A stretch of DNA of 37,939 bases, taken from NCBI GenBank assembly GCA_015066865.1, contig SVNQ01000017.1, positions 1-37,939 on the forward strand, read 5' to 3'. Position 1 is the stretch's first letter, and each line of letters begins with the position of its first letter. The translations under genes and the position numbers were made by a program. This stretch comes from Ruminococcus sp. GTDB taxonomy: Bacteria; Bacillota; Clostridia; Oscillospirales; Ruminococcaceae. This document shows positions 6,821 to 15,388 of the stretch, piece by piece. The notes under the pieces are model-generated. The model was not told where the DNA came from. It searched no databases and saw nothing but the letters and a program-made list of their open reading frames with translations.

Positions 6821-7258
6821 TTAGTCTTCTGTTTCGGGTTCAAGATCTGCAAGCTCGTCAAGGTCGAGATCGTCGAAATCAAACTCCAGCTCCTCGCCGC
6901 AGTTCGGGCATGTGGTCTCGCCTTCTTCCAGCGTGAACTCGTCAAGTACGATGCATTCGCCGCATGTGGGGCAAATTGTCTCATACTGTTCGTCATCATC
7001 GTCACAGGAGCAGCAGCAATCATCACAATCACAGTCACAATCATCTTCGTAGAGAACTTCTTCAATATCGCCCAGATCTTCATCCAGAATATCGCAAAGC
7101 TCCTCCAGCTCCATAATGCGGTCTTCCAGTTCCTCTGTGTACTGCTTCATGTCATCAAGTGCATCACAGATTGCTGCAAATACCTTGCTCTCCTTGGAAG
7201 CAGGATCAAAATCCAGTCCTGCAAGCAGTCCCTTCAAGTAAGAAATCTTATCCATCAT
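6821..7258 (-). CDS. CD1247-type acidic zinc-ribbon protein
   Basis: This is a 145-residue, strongly acidic protein. Residues 1-70 are helical (YLKGLLAGLDFD, then a coiled-coil-like EELEDRIMELEELCDILDED), as in the clostridial proteins named for the CD1247 N-terminal domain. Residues 71-90 are almost only Asp and Cys (DDCDCDCDDCCCSCDDDD). Residues 96-120 form a zinc ribbon (CPTCGEC...CPNCGEEL). The tail is again acidic. Homologues usually sit beside efp, as here. The start may be either of two consecutive ATG codons at 7258 or 7255; GGAAGG precedes both. Function unknown, metal binding likely. Confidence 0.8.
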   Translation of the reverse strand: MMDKISYLKGLLAGLDFDPASKESKVFAAICDALDDMKQYTEELEDRIMELEELCDILDEDLGDIEEVLYEDDCDCDCDDCCCSCDDDDEQYETICPTCGECIVLDEFTLEEGETTCPNCGEELEFDFDDLDLDELADLEPETED

Positions 7259-7295
7259 TCATACCTTCCTTTCGGCGGTTGTGTAAAGTAATCGC

Positions 7296-7853
7296 TTATG
7301 CACGCTCCATGTATTCGCCTGTTCTTGTATCAATGCGGATCATATCACCCTCATCAATGAACAGCGGTACTCTGATCTCTGCGCCTGTCTCCAGAATTGC
7401 GGGCTTTGTTGCGTTGGTTGCAGTATCACCCTTGAAGCCGGGATCGGTCTGAGTTACCTGCAGCTCAACAAAATAGGGCGGCTCTACACCGAATACATTG
7501 CCCTTGTAGGACAGAACCTTAACTTCCATGTTCTCCTTTACGAACTTGAAGTTGTCACCGAGCTTATCAGCCTCAATCGGCAGCTGCTCGTATGTCTCAA
7601 CATCCATGAAGTAGTACAGACCGCCATCCTCATACAGATACTGCATGTCCTTACGCTCAATAAATGCGGTCGGGAACTTTTCAGTCGGGTTGAAGGAACG
7701 CTCAACGACTGCACCGGTGATAACATTCTTGAACTTGGTTCTTACAAATGCGGCACCCTTACCCGGCTTTACATGCTGGAATTCAACTACCTGCACTACG
7801 TTGCCGTCCATCTCAAATGTCACGCCGTTTCTGAAATCGCCTGCTGTAATCAT
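7296..7853 (-). CDS. efp: Elongation factor P
   Basis: EF-P binds between the P and E sites and relieves ribosome stalling at polyproline. The protein starts [10 protein letters not shown] and is 185 residues, the standard length, with the three beta-barrel domains of the family. The loop PGKGAAFVR places lysine 32 at the tip that is post-translationally modified in many bacteria. The ATG at 7853 has GGAGG about 9 bases upstream; an upstream in-frame start would add eight residues and no ribosome site. It has its own promoter at 7941-7969, though it also follows the M24 peptidase gene closely. Confidence 0.97.
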   Translation of the reverse strand: MITAGDFRNGVTFEMDGNVVQVVEFQHVKPGKGAAFVRTKFKNVITGAVVERSFNPTEKFPTAFIERKDMQYLYEDGGLYYFMDVETYEQLPIEADKLGDNFKFVKENMEVKVLSYKGNVFGVEPPYFVELQVTQTDPGFKGDTATNATKPAILETGAEIRVPLFIDEGDMIRIDTRTGEYMERA

Positions 7854-7940
7854 AAAAATAAACCTCCGTAAATTCAATACTTCTCAGCCGATATTGCCGA
7901 TCAAACCGGTTTCTATCGGGCTGAATACTCATATACTTCT

Positions 7941-7969
7941 ATTTTACACTAAAATCAAATTTTTTTCAA
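7941..7969 (-). promoter_or_regulatory. Promoter for efp
   Basis: On the - strand TTGAAA (7964-7969) and TAAAAT (7941-7946) are 17 bases apart, in the AT-rich gap between the M24 peptidase stop and efp. Confidence 0.78.
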
Positions 7970-7985
7970 TAGTTCTTTGAAAATA

Positions 7986-9056
7986 TTACAGGCATATCAA
8001 CTTCTTTGTGAACTTCGTCAAATTTTCACAGGAATTTTCGCTGATATGCACAAAATCTTCAATGCGCACCCCGAATTTTGCCGGAATATAAATGCCCGGT
8101 TCGACGGTAACAACACTTCCGCTGACAAGCGGCTTATCGGATCTGGGACCGGCTGTGGGAAATTCATGAATTTCCATGCCGACACCATGTCCGAGGGAAT
8201 GCCCGAAATACGCTCCGTAACCTGCTGTTTCGATCACAGTTCTTGCTGCATGATCGAGCTGACTGCCTTTCATGCCTGCTCTCACCTGCTCAAGTGCAGT
8301 TTCCTGCGCCTCCAGAACGATCTCATAAACACGCCGCATCTCCTCGGTCGGCTCACCCACACAAACAGTTCGGGTCATATCACTATGGTAGCCGTCCACA
8401 ACTGCCCCGAAGTCCATGAGGACAAAGTCACCCTTCTGCACCTGTCTGTCATCGGGTACACCATGCGGCATGGAAGTATGGGCACCTGTGAGTGCTATCG
8501 TTTCAAAGGAAAGATCCTCCGCACCGTTGCTGCGCATATGAAAATCCAGCGCAAGTGCGATCTCACGTTCGGTCATGCCCACATGAAGCTGTTCAAGGAG
8601 CGCTTGCAGCGCATGCTCAGCAAGGCTCTGTGCGGCTTTGATCTTCAGAATCTCCCCCGCTGTTTTTACAGTACGCAGCGTGTACAACGCATCTGTGAGG
8701 GTATCATCCGTCAGAAATTCAAATTCTGCAAGCTTGTCACGGTAGCAGGCAAGCTGCTGCAGCGTCATGCTGCCCGATTCAACGGCAACAGTCTGCGCAG
8801 CGTGGTGCACAAGCAATTCCCTGATTTGTGCGTAGGTATCCTTCTGCTCAATGACCTCACAGAACGAAACAACCTCACGAGCCTTTTCAATGTAGCGGAA
8901 ATCAATGATGAGATACGCCTTTTCACGGAACACCAGCACAATACCTGCGGAAGATTTCATTCCCGTCAGGTAACGGCGGTTGATGTCATCGGTGATAATG
9001 GCACAATCGGCTTTTCCCTGTAATGCCTGTGATAGCTTTTCAACACGTTCCCTCAT
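7986..9056 (-). CDS. M24 family Xaa-Pro aminopeptidase-like metallopeptidase
   Basis: The 356-residue protein has a creatinase N-terminal domain (about 1-125) and a pita-bread M24 peptidase domain. The five metal ligands are visible: D215 (MDFGAVVDG), D226 (SDMTRT), H290 (HSLGHGVG), E319 (TVEPGIY) and E333 (RIED). It would remove N-terminal residues preceding proline in the cytosol, using two divalent metals. Its ATG overlaps the aroQ stop in an ATGA, so translation is coupled. This gene beside efp and aroQ is a common clostridial arrangement. Confidence 0.93.
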   Translation of the reverse strand: MRERVEKLSQALQGKADCAIITDDINRRYLTGMKSSAGIVLVFREKAYLIIDFRYIEKAREVVSFCEVIEQKDTYAQIRELLVHHAAQTVAVESGSMTLQQLACYRDKLAEFEFLTDDTLTDALYTLRTVKTAGEILKIKAAQSLAEHALQALLEQLHVGMTEREIALALDFHMRSNGAEDLSFETIALTGAHTSMPHGVPDDRQVQKGDFVLMDFGAVVDGYHSDMTRTVCVGEPTEEMRRVYEIVLEAQETALEQVRAGMKGSQLDHAARTVIETAGYGAYFGHSLGHGVGMEIHEFPTAGPRSDKPLVSGSVVTVEPGIYIPAKFGVRIEDFVHISENSCENLTKFTKKLICL

Positions 9057-9490
9057 GCTTCCATCTCCGCAAGTGCTGTTACACCCAGATAATAGCTCTG
9101 CAAGCCGAATCCTGAGATACTGCCTCTGCAGACGGGTGCGATCACAGAATGGGAACGAAATGCATCACGGGCAAAAATATTGCTGATATGCACTTCGATG
9201 CAGGGGATTTTGATTGCCTTGATTGCATCGGAAATGGCATAGCTGTAATGTGTATAGGCACCTGCATTGAGTACAACGCCGAAAAATTCCTTGCGTGCTG
9301 CATGGAGCTTGTCAATGATCTCGCCCTCGTGATTGGACTGGAAGATCTCGCATTCCAGACCAAGTTTTGCAGCGTGCGCCATAATATTCTCATTGAGCTT
9401 GTCAAAGCTCACATCGCCGTAGATGCCGGGTTCACGTTCACCAAGCAGGTTCAGATTCGGACCGTGGATCACAAGGATTTTTCGTTTCAT
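9053..9490 (-). CDS. aroQ: Type II 3-dehydroquinate dehydratase
   Basis: It catalyses the third shikimate step, 3-dehydroquinate to 3-dehydroshikimate. At 145 residues it matches the dodecameric type II family. HGPNLNLLG (9-17), the catalytic Y24 in the flexible lid, H101 in EVHISNI and R112 in FRSHS are all present. It overlaps the YqeG gene upstream by four bases and the M24 peptidase downstream by four, so the three genes are co-translated. No other aro genes are in the window. Confidence 0.96.
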   Translation of the reverse strand: MKRKILVIHGPNLNLLGEREPGIYGDVSFDKLNENIMAHAAKLGLECEIFQSNHEGEIIDKLHAARKEFFGVVLNAGAYTHYSYAISDAIKAIKIPCIEVHISNIFARDAFRSHSVIAPVCRGSISGFGLQSYYLGVTALAEMEA

Positions 9491-9987
9491 ATTGATTCCT
9501 CCGTACTATATTTTTGGGGCAGAAAGGGTTTTTCCATAAAACGCTTGAACTTGAAAAATGCTGTCTTTTCAAGCTCCATGGGCTTGACATAAATGCTCTT
9601 CACACCGAACAGATTTGCCCCCAGAATGTCCGTATAGATCTGATCGCCGACAACCACAAGTGCCTCCTTTGGCAGTCCCATGCTCTTCTGCGCACGGGAA
9701 AAGCCGCTTGTCAGCGGTTTCTTACCTTCAGCGATGAACTCGATCCCCAGAAGCTTTGCAAATGGTGCCACTCTCGGCGGATGGTTGTTGGACACCAGAC
9801 GCAGCTGGATTCCCGCAGACTTCATGGATGCGATCCATTCCTCTACGGATTCCGCCGGAACGGGATTGTCATGCGTTGTCAATGTATTGTCAATATCCAG
9901 AAGCAGTCCCTTTACGCCCATTTTGCTGAGCATTTCGGGGGTGATGTGACTCACACGATATACTGCAGCCGTTGCACGAAATAACAT
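9487..9987 (-). CDS. YqeG family HAD-IIIA phosphatase
   Basis: The protein is 166 residues from the ATG at 9987, which has GGAGG just upstream. A longer in-frame start at 10056 would run through the rpsU terminator and is rejected. HAD motif I is LLLDIDNT (D31, D33), motif II is VSNN, then a lysine in GKKP and motif IV GDQIYTDI. This matches YqeG, which in clostridia sits with shikimate or ribosome-assembly genes. The substrate is unknown; a phosphatidylglycerophosphatase role is known for related family members in other lineages. Confidence 0.88.
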   Translation of the reverse strand: MLFRATAAVYRVSHITPEMLSKMGVKGLLLDIDNTLTTHDNPVPAESVEEWIASMKSAGIQLRLVSNNHPPRVAPFAKLLGIEFIAEGKKPLTSGFSRAQKSMGLPKEALVVVGDQIYTDILGANLFGVKSIYVKPMELEKTAFFKFKRFMEKPFLPQKYSTEESI

Positions 9988-10015
9988 AATGCCTCCATTC
10001 TGCCGGTTTTCCGGC

Positions 10016-10047
10016 AAAAATAAGGGCGCACCTGCCGGTACGCCCTT
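10016..10047 (-). terminator. Intrinsic terminator of rpsU
   Basis: AAGGGCGCACC (10022-10032) and GGTACGCCCTT (10037-10047) form an 11-bp stem with a 4-base loop, followed on the - strand by ATTTTTG. It lies 8 bases past the rpsU stop. Confidence 0.88.
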
Positions 10048-10055
10048 GATTTTCA

Positions 10056-10229
10056 TTAATACTTACGCTTACGAGCTGCCTCGGACTTCTTCTTACGCTT
10101 TACTGAAGGCTTTTCGTAATGTTCTCTCTTACGAACTTCAGCAATGACGCCGTCCTTGGCGCAGGATCTCTTAAAACGCTTCAGAGCGGTATCCAGAGAT
10201 TCGTTCTTGCCTACACGTACTTCTGCCAC
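10056..10229 (-). CDS. rpsU: Small ribosomal subunit protein bS21
   Basis: This 57-residue basic protein reads [18 protein letters not shown] after the start and ends in a Lys/Arg-rich tail, a clear bS21. It binds the 30S platform near the anti-Shine-Dalgarno region. The start codon is GTG at 10229, with GGGAGG about 9 bases upstream; no in-frame ATG is available. It has a consensus promoter and its own terminator, so it is mainly monocistronic, with possible read-through into the yqeG-like gene. Confidence 0.96.
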   Translation of the reverse strand: MAEVRVGKNESLDTALKRFKRSCAKDGVIAEVRKREHYEKPSVKRKKKSEAARKRKY

Positions 10230-10368
10230 TTACTATTCCCTCCCTTTGCCACCAAGACAGAGGTTCTATCCCGCAGCTGCCTGCATTGGATAGTATACTA
10301 AACTTCCCTTTCGAGAAGGTAGTTTGCCAACCACTTCTTTAATGCATTGCTATTACAAGCATAAAATA
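10230..10368 (-). other. rpsU 5' leader
   Basis: About 130 bases lie between the predicted transcription start (near 10362) and the rpsU GTG. No gene is seen. The segment CTTCCCTTTCGAGAAGG can fold as a short hairpin, but I do not recognise a known regulatory RNA. Confidence 0.5.
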
Positions 10369-10397
10369 ATTATACCATGCAAGCTGAATTTTGTCAA
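10369..10397 (-). promoter_or_regulatory. Consensus promoter for rpsU
   Basis: On the - strand a perfect TTGACA (10392-10397) and a perfect TATAAT (10369-10374) are 17 bases apart. It starts about 30 bases beyond the leuS stop. No terminator hairpin is evident between leuS and this promoter. Confidence 0.93.
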
Positions 10398-10425
10398 TAG
10401 CTTTTTAGGGTTTATGCAATTTTTG

Positions 10426-12834
10426 TTATTTTACAACAAAATTCACAAGCTTATTTTGTACATAAATCTGCTTGAGCATCTGCTTGCCTTCGATTGCCTC
10501 TGCAACCTTGGGTTCAGCTGCTGCCTGAGCGAGTACGGCATCCTTTTCAGCGCCGACTGCTATGTTCATCTTTGCACGGAGCTTGCCATTAACCTGTACT
10601 ACAATCTCCACGGTATCATCCACGCACAGCTTCTCATCAAACTTCGGCCATGCCTGTTCATTCAGAATACCTTCAAAGCCGCAGATCTCGTACAGCTCCT
10701 CGGTCATATGCGGTGCAAAGGGATTGAGCAGCATGAGCAATGTACGGTATTCCGCACGAGTTACAGTTCCGATACCATAAATATCGTTCACCAGTGCCAT
10801 CATTGCAGCAATGCCGGTGTTAAACTTCAGGCTCTCAATATCCTCGGAAACCTTCTTGATGGTCTTATGCACGGTGGACATCAGCTCCGGACGGTATTCA
10901 TCACCGTCAATGAGGAAGTCCTGCATTGCCCATACTCTGTCGAGGAAACGTCTGCATCCCTTAATGCTGGAAGGACTCCACGGAGCGGACTTTTCAAAGT
11001 CGCCGATGAACATCTCGTACAGACGCAGGGTATCCGCACCATACTGACGGATGATGTCATCGGGATTGATGACATTGCCTCTGGACTTGGACATCTTCTG
11101 ACCATCCTCACCCAGGATCATACCATGGGAGGTACGCTTCATGTACGGTTCCTTATGTGCGACACTGCCGATGTCATAGAGGAACTTGTTCCAGAAACGA
11201 GAATAGAGCAGATGCAGTGTGGTATGCTCCATACCGCCATTATACCAGTCTACGGGCATCCAATAGTCAATTGCTTCCTTGGAGGCAAGCATCTGATCAT
11301 TCTTCGGATCGCAGTAACGCAGGAAGTACCAGGAAGATCCTGCCCACTGGGGCATGGTATCGGTTTCACGCTTTGCGGGACCGCCGCAGCAGGGACATGT
11401 GGTATTGATGAAGCTTTCCAGTGTGGACAGCGGAGATTCACCATTATCGGTGGGCATGTAGCTCTCAACATCGGGCAGACGAAGCGGCAGTTCTTCCTCC
11501 GGAATTGCAACCCAGCCGCACTTCTCGCAGTTAACCAGCGGAATGGGTTCGCCCCAGTATCTCTGACGGCTGAACACCCAGTCACGCAGCTTGAAGTTTA
11601 CCTTACGGTGACCCTTTCCGGATTCCTCCAGCCAGTCCTTGATCTTTACCTTAGCATCCTCAACGCTCAGACCTGTCAGGAAGCCACTGTTGACCATTAC
11701 ACCTGTTGCGCAGTCGGTGAATGCGGCTTCTTCGATGTTTCCGCCTGCAACGACCTCGACCATGTCGATGCCGAACACCTTTGCAAACTCCCAGTCACGA
11801 TCATCATGTGCAGGAACTGCCATGATCGCACCCGTGCCGTAGCTCATGAGAACATAGTCGGAAATGAAGATTGGGATTTCCTTGCCGTTTACGGGATTTA
11901 CCGCACGCACGCCCTTGAGCTGTACGCCGGTCTTGTCCTTATTCATTTCGGTTCTGTCGAAGTCCGATTTCTTAGCTGCAAGTTCCTGATATGCAGCAAT
12001 TTCATCATTATTCTCCAGCTTGTCCGCCCACTTTGCAAGCATAGGATGCTCGGGCGCAATTACCATGTAGGTTGCACCGAACAGGGTATCGGGACGTGTG
12101 GTATATACAGTCAGAGTATCGCCTGCGGTGGTTTCAAAATCCACCTCTGCGCCCTCGGAACGTCCGATCCAGTTGGTCTGTGTGGTACGGATTCTGTCGA
12201 GGTAATTGACTTCGTCCAGATCATCAATCAGGCGCTGTGCGTACTCTGTGATCTTGAGCATCCACTGGCTCTTGACCTTGCGCACTACCTCGCCGCCGCA
12301 TCTTTCGCAGCAGCCGCCGACAACTTCTTCATTCGCCAGAACGACCTTACAGGATGTACACCAGTTTACTGCCATTTCCTTCTTGTAGGCAAGTCCCTTC
12401 TTGAACAGCTGGATGAAGATCCACTGTGTCCACTTGAAATAGTCGGGATCTGTGGTATTTACCTCACGCTCCCAGTCAAAGGACAGACCGAGTGCCTTGA
12501 GCTGATCCTTGAAACGTGCCACGTTCTTTTCGGTTACGATGGCAGGATGGATCTTATTCTTAATCGCAAAATTCTCCGTCGGCAGACCGAATGCGTCCCA
12601 GCCCATCGGGAACAGCACGTTATAGCCCTCCAGACGGCGCTTTCTGGATACAATATCCATTGCCGTGTAAGGACGGGGATGACCGATATGAAGTCCCTGT
12701 CCGGACGGATAGGGGAACTCTACGAGTGCGTAGAATTTCGGCTTGGAATAGTCGGTTCCTGCACGGAAGGTGTGGTGATCATCCCAATAACCCTGCCACT
12801 TTTTTTCAATTCGTTCGTAATCGTACTTCTTCAT
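10426..12834 (-). CDS. leuS: Leucyl-tRNA synthetase
   Basis: LeuRS charges tRNA-Leu in the cytosol. The 802 residues match the bacterial class Ia enzyme. HIGH is at 49-52 (GLHIGHPRP), KMSKS at 580-584, and the CP1 editing domain carries the threonine-rich motif [11 protein letters not shown]. Cysteine clusters CTSCK...CCERCGG and CEKCGW...CPCCGG are zinc sites. Upstream lies rsfS with a 74-base gap that contains a small CAGCGG/CCGCTG hairpin. There is no T-box leader, unlike many Firmicute leuS genes. The AAGAAGGAA ribosome site supports the ATG at 12834. Confidence 0.98.
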   Translation of the reverse strand: MKKYDYERIEKKWQGYWDDHHTFRAGTDYSKPKFYALVEFPYPSGQGLHIGHPRPYTAMDIVSRKRRLEGYNVLFPMGWDAFGLPTENFAIKNKIHPAIVTEKNVARFKDQLKALGLSFDWEREVNTTDPDYFKWTQWIFIQLFKKGLAYKKEMAVNWCTSCKVVLANEEVVGGCCERCGGEVVRKVKSQWMLKITEYAQRLIDDLDEVNYLDRIRTTQTNWIGRSEGAEVDFETTAGDTLTVYTTRPDTLFGATYMVIAPEHPMLAKWADKLENNDEIAAYQELAAKKSDFDRTEMNKDKTGVQLKGVRAVNPVNGKEIPIFISDYVLMSYGTGAIMAVPAHDDRDWEFAKVFGIDMVEVVAGGNIEEAAFTDCATGVMVNSGFLTGLSVEDAKVKIKDWLEESGKGHRKVNFKLRDWVFSRQRYWGEPIPLVNCEKCGWVAIPEEELPLRLPDVESYMPTDNGESPLSTLESFINTTCPCCGGPAKRETDTMPQWAGSSWYFLRYCDPKNDQMLASKEAIDYWMPVDWYNGGMEHTTLHLLYSRFWNKFLYDIGSVAHKEPYMKRTSHGMILGEDGQKMSKSRGNVINPDDIIRQYGADTLRLYEMFIGDFEKSAPWSPSSIKGCRRFLDRVWAMQDFLIDGDEYRPELMSTVHKTIKKVSEDIESLKFNTGIAAMMALVNDIYGIGTVTRAEYRTLLMLLNPFAPHMTEELYEICGFEGILNEQAWPKFDEKLCVDDTVEIVVQVNGKLRAKMNIAVGAEKDAVLAQAAAEPKVAEAIEGKQMLKQIYVQNKLVNFVVK

Positions 12835-12908
12835 TGTAGTTCCTTCTTTCCTATATAATCGAAGTATATCTTTTCAGCGGACATGCTGCCGCTGTTCGTT
12901 CCTTAGTA

Positions 12909-13271
12909 TTATTCTGCCTGTTCGAGAAACTGTGCGATGTCCACATCCTCCGCATCGCCCCAGAGCTGTTCCAGTCGGTAGAAGCTGCGCATTTCCTGAT
13001 AGAACACATGGACGATCACATCGGAATAGTCCAGAATGTACCAGTTTGAACCGTTCATGCCCTCTTTGTGGGCAGGTTCGATTCCCTTCTGACCAAGACG
13101 GAAATCCACTTCATCGGCAAGAGTACGGGTATGGGTACTGCTGTTACCGCTGGCAATGACAAAGTAATCGCCAAGCGAGGATTTTTCAGTGATCTTCAGC
13201 ACACGAATATCCTCCGCACGCTTGGCATCGAGTGCCTGTACCATTTCTTTGATCTTTTCTTCAGTTGTCAT
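12909..13271 (-). CDS. rsfS: Ribosomal silencing factor RsfS
   Basis: RsfS (YbeB/Iojap) binds uL14 and blocks subunit joining when nutrients are low. The core GDYFVIASGNSSTHTRTLADEV and the end YILDYSDVIVHVF..EMRSFYRLEQLWGDA are typical; these stretches span residues about 35-57 and 80-110. A GTG nine bases further upstream abuts GGAG, while the ATG at 13271 has GGAG 8 bases away, so I take the ATG, giving 120 residues. It is encoded with nadD and yqeK, the usual clostridial neighbours. Confidence 0.95.
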   Translation of the reverse strand: MTTEEKIKEMVQALDAKRAEDIRVLKITEKSSLGDYFVIASGNSSTHTRTLADEVDFRLGQKGIEPAHKEGMNGSNWYILDYSDVIVHVFYQEMRSFYRLEQLWGDAEDVDIAQFLEQAE

Positions 13272-13325
13272 ACATTTCACTCCTTAATTATTACACATAT
13301 TACTATATTCATCCTGATAATGCGA

Positions 13326-13901
13326 TCAATCGTTTCTCAATCGCATGAGGTAATAATTATATGCGGCAATGCTGTATTCCGGCAGCATGACACCTTTTTT
13401 CAGAATTGCTGCAGCTGAGTCACGAATCGCTTCCAGCATGGCTTCCTGCAGATTCTCATAGGCAAGTCTGCGCATTCTTCCGACACCTTTGTAATCCCTG
13501 TCGTCAGAGATCATATCAGCAATATAAATGATCTCCTCAAGAAGCGACATATTGGCTCTGCCAACGGTATGGAACCGCACGGCATTGAGAATATCCCTAT
13601 CCGTGATTCCAAATTCCTTTTGCAGATAATACGCTCCGGCAATTCCGTGCCACACTTTTTTAGAATGCAGCTCCGCTTCATCCGGTGCAAAATCTCCGGC
13701 AAGCATTAACGCTTTCTGATCATCAAAAAGCATTTCCTTGCAGACATCATGCATCAGTCCCGCAAAATACGCCTTTTCTACATCCGCACCGTATTTCTGT
13801 GCAAGCTGTCTGGCGGCTCTTGCGACATTGCAGGAATGCCTAAAGCGTTTCGGCGAAAGATGCTGTTCCAGAAAGGCAGTTTTATCTTTTACCCGATACA
13901 C
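13326..13901 (-). CDS. yqeK: YqeK family HD phosphohydrolase (probable Ap4A hydrolase)
   Basis: This is a 191-residue HD-domain protein. Metal ligands are seen as RHSCNVARAA (H22), HD at 51-52 (LMHDVCKE), VWHGIAG, VRFHTVG and a late IADMISDDRDY. YqeK cleaves diadenosine tetraphosphate symmetrically to ADP. The start is GTG at 13901, the first start after an in-frame stop; it overlaps the nadD end by 13 bases. The ribosome site GGAAG is modest, consistent with coupling to nadD. Confidence 0.92.
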   Translation of the reverse strand: MYRVKDKTAFLEQHLSPKRFRHSCNVARAARQLAQKYGADVEKAYFAGLMHDVCKEMLFDDQKALMLAGDFAPDEAELHSKKVWHGIAGAYYLQKEFGITDRDILNAVRFHTVGRANMSLLEEIIYIADMISDDRDYKGVGRMRRLAYENLQEAMLEAIRDSAAAILKKGVMLPEYSIAAYNYYLMRLRND

Positions 13902-14506
13902 GAATCATCACTTCCAGCATATAAATTTCTCTGTTTTATATATTGTACTATTTTTTCAGGCAAATAGCAAGAATTATTCTGACTTTTCTTCACATTCTCC
14001 CGTATTTTTGTGGAAGATATGGAAATTGTTTCCACATTCAAAAGGTGAATTTCACCATATTGACGCAATTCATCCGCACATTTTTGCAGATTTGCGTATT
14101 CCTCCGGTTCTCTGGCAATTGCCGCAAGTGCCGCATAACGCAGAATATCCTGAAAACGATACCACTGTGTAAATGTGCGAAGCATATCACCGCCGATGAG
14201 CAGAAACAATTCTGCATCGGGATACACCTTTGCAAAATGCGTCACTGTATAGTACGAATAGCTCACAGCATTCTGCCGAAGTTCGTAATCCTCCGCACGC
14301 ATCCACGGATATTCCTCCGCTGCCAGCCTGCACATCGCAAGACGATCCTCCGCAGGCGCATAGGCAGATGCGGATTTATGCGGCGGCTGCTTTGCGGGGA
14401 CGAGCAGAACTTCATCAAGCTGCAGTGCGTCATGAACAGAATTTGCCAGATGCAAATGTCCATTATGCGGCGGATTGAAGCTTCCGCCAAAAATGCCGAT
14501 ACGCAT
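13889..14506 (-). CDS. nadD: Nicotinate-nucleotide adenylyltransferase
   Basis: NadD adenylates nicotinate mononucleotide to deamido-NAD. The N-terminus has GGSFNPPHNGH at residues 7-17, the nucleotidyltransferase motif, and the C-terminal ISSTKIRE motif is present. At 205 residues the length is normal. Its ATG overlaps the end of the CRM-domain gene by one base, and its 3' end overlaps yqeK. Confidence 0.96.
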   Translation of the reverse strand: MRIGIFGGSFNPPHNGHLHLANSVHDALQLDEVLLVPAKQPPHKSASAYAPAEDRLAMCRLAAEEYPWMRAEDYELRQNAVSYSYYTVTHFAKVYPDAELFLLIGGDMLRTFTQWYRFQDILRYAALAAIAREPEEYANLQKCADELRQYGEIHLLNVETISISSTKIRENVKKSQNNSCYLPEKIVQYIKQRNLYAGSDDSCIG

Positions 14507-14805
14507 TACTTGTTCTTAGGAAGCTCGATGACGGGTTCCTGTGGATTTCTCTTCCACAGAACAAACTTGCTGCCGATGACCTGTACCACCTCTGACTTTG
14601 TCTTTGCTGCAATTTCTTCCGCTGCTTCCCTTGCGGTGTACATGGAATTGTCCAGTACACGCAGCTTGATCAGCTCACGCTTGCGCAGGGCATCGTGCAC
14701 CTGCTGGATGAGATTGTCATTGATGCCGCCCTTACCGATCTGGAAAATCGTTTCATAGGTGGCTGCGATTCCACGAAGTGCAGCTCTCTGCTTGCTTGTC
14801 AGCAT
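14506..14805 (-). CDS. YhbY-like CRM-domain RNA-binding protein
   Basis: This is a 99-residue protein consisting of one CRM domain. It begins MLTSKQRAALRGIA and carries IGKGGIND in the GxxG loop and ELIKLRVL, as in YhbY proteins associated with pre-50S particles. I take the ATG at 14805, which lies just past the rdgB stop (14807) and has GGTG six bases upstream. Longer starts would overlap rdgB and put a ribosome site too close. Confidence 0.93.
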   Translation of the reverse strand: MLTSKQRAALRGIAATYETIFQIGKGGINDNLIQQVHDALRKRELIKLRVLDNSMYTAREAAEEIAAKTKSEVVQVIGSKFVLWKRNPQEPVIELPKNK

Positions 14806-14806
14806 A

Positions 14807-15388
14807 TTATTCACCATACCTTTCTTTGAGTACGTCATAAAGTTTTTTCAGTGCGTTGGCACGATGGCTGACTGCATTCTTTTCATCAGCCGTCAGTTCA
14901 GCAAAGGACTTCTCACCGTACATGAACACAGGATCGTAGCCAAAACCGTTGGTTCCGCGTTTTTCATAACCGATCGCTCCCCTGCATTCCCCCTCGCAGA
15001 CGGTCAGATTTCCATCCGCATCTATGAATGCAATGGAGGAAACAAATTTTGCACCTCTCTGTGCCTGCGGAACATCTGCCATCACGGAAAGCAGCTTGTC
15101 GCAGACTTCCCCTTCGGGGGCAAATCTTGCGGAATACACACCCGGCGCACCGTCAAGCGCATCCACACACAGACCGCTGTCATCTGCAATCACGGGAAGT
15201 CCGGTTTCTTCATACACAGCCCTTGCCTTGATTTCAGCATTCGCTGCAAATGTGCTGCCGTTTTCCTCAGGATTCACGCTCGTGCCTGCCTCCTGCTGGG
15301 AGAGCACCGTAATGCCCAGCGGTGTAAGGATCTCTCGCACTTCACGCAGTTTATTCTTGTTATTTGTTGCAAGCACGATCTTATGCAT
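14807..15388 (-). CDS. rdgB: XTP/dITP pyrophosphatase (RdgB/HAM1)
   Basis: It hydrolyses dITP, XTP and related non-canonical nucleotides to monophosphates. The start MHKIVLATNNKNKLREV has the family's substrate-binding TNNKNK motif. ADDSGLCVDALDGAPGVYSAR and GYDPVF follow in order, and the end contains KNAVSHRANAL. The product is 193 residues from the ATG at 15388, which overlaps the ftsY end by 8 bases. The longer upstream frame is excluded because it lies inside ftsY. Confidence 0.95.
   Translation of the reverse strand: MHKIVLATNNKNKLREVREILTPLGITVLSQQEAGTSVNPEENGSTFAANAEIKARAVYEETGLPVIADDSGLCVDALDGAPGVYSARFAPEGEVCDKLLSVMADVPQAQRGAKFVSSIAFIDADGNLTVCEGECRGAIGYEKRGTNGFGYDPVFMYGEKSFAELTADEKNAVSHRANALKKLYDVLKERYGE

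Noticed and set aside
7977..9023. A 348-codon open frame on the + strand
   Set aside because: Antisense of the M24 peptidase gene, whose five metal ligands are all present on the - strand.
10292..10297. A TATACT box in the rpsU leader as a second promoter
   Set aside because: No -35 element at a workable distance, and a perfect consensus promoter lies upstream at 10369-10397.
10324..12858. An 844-codon open frame on the + strand
   Set aside because: It is the exact antisense of leuS, has no ribosome site, and translates into a Cys/His/Leu-rich product with no recognisable domain; leuS has every class I synthetase motif.
12835..12908. Possible T-box leader before leuS
   Set aside because: The gap is only 74 bases, with one small hairpin and no T-box core sequence; a T-box needs about 200 bases.
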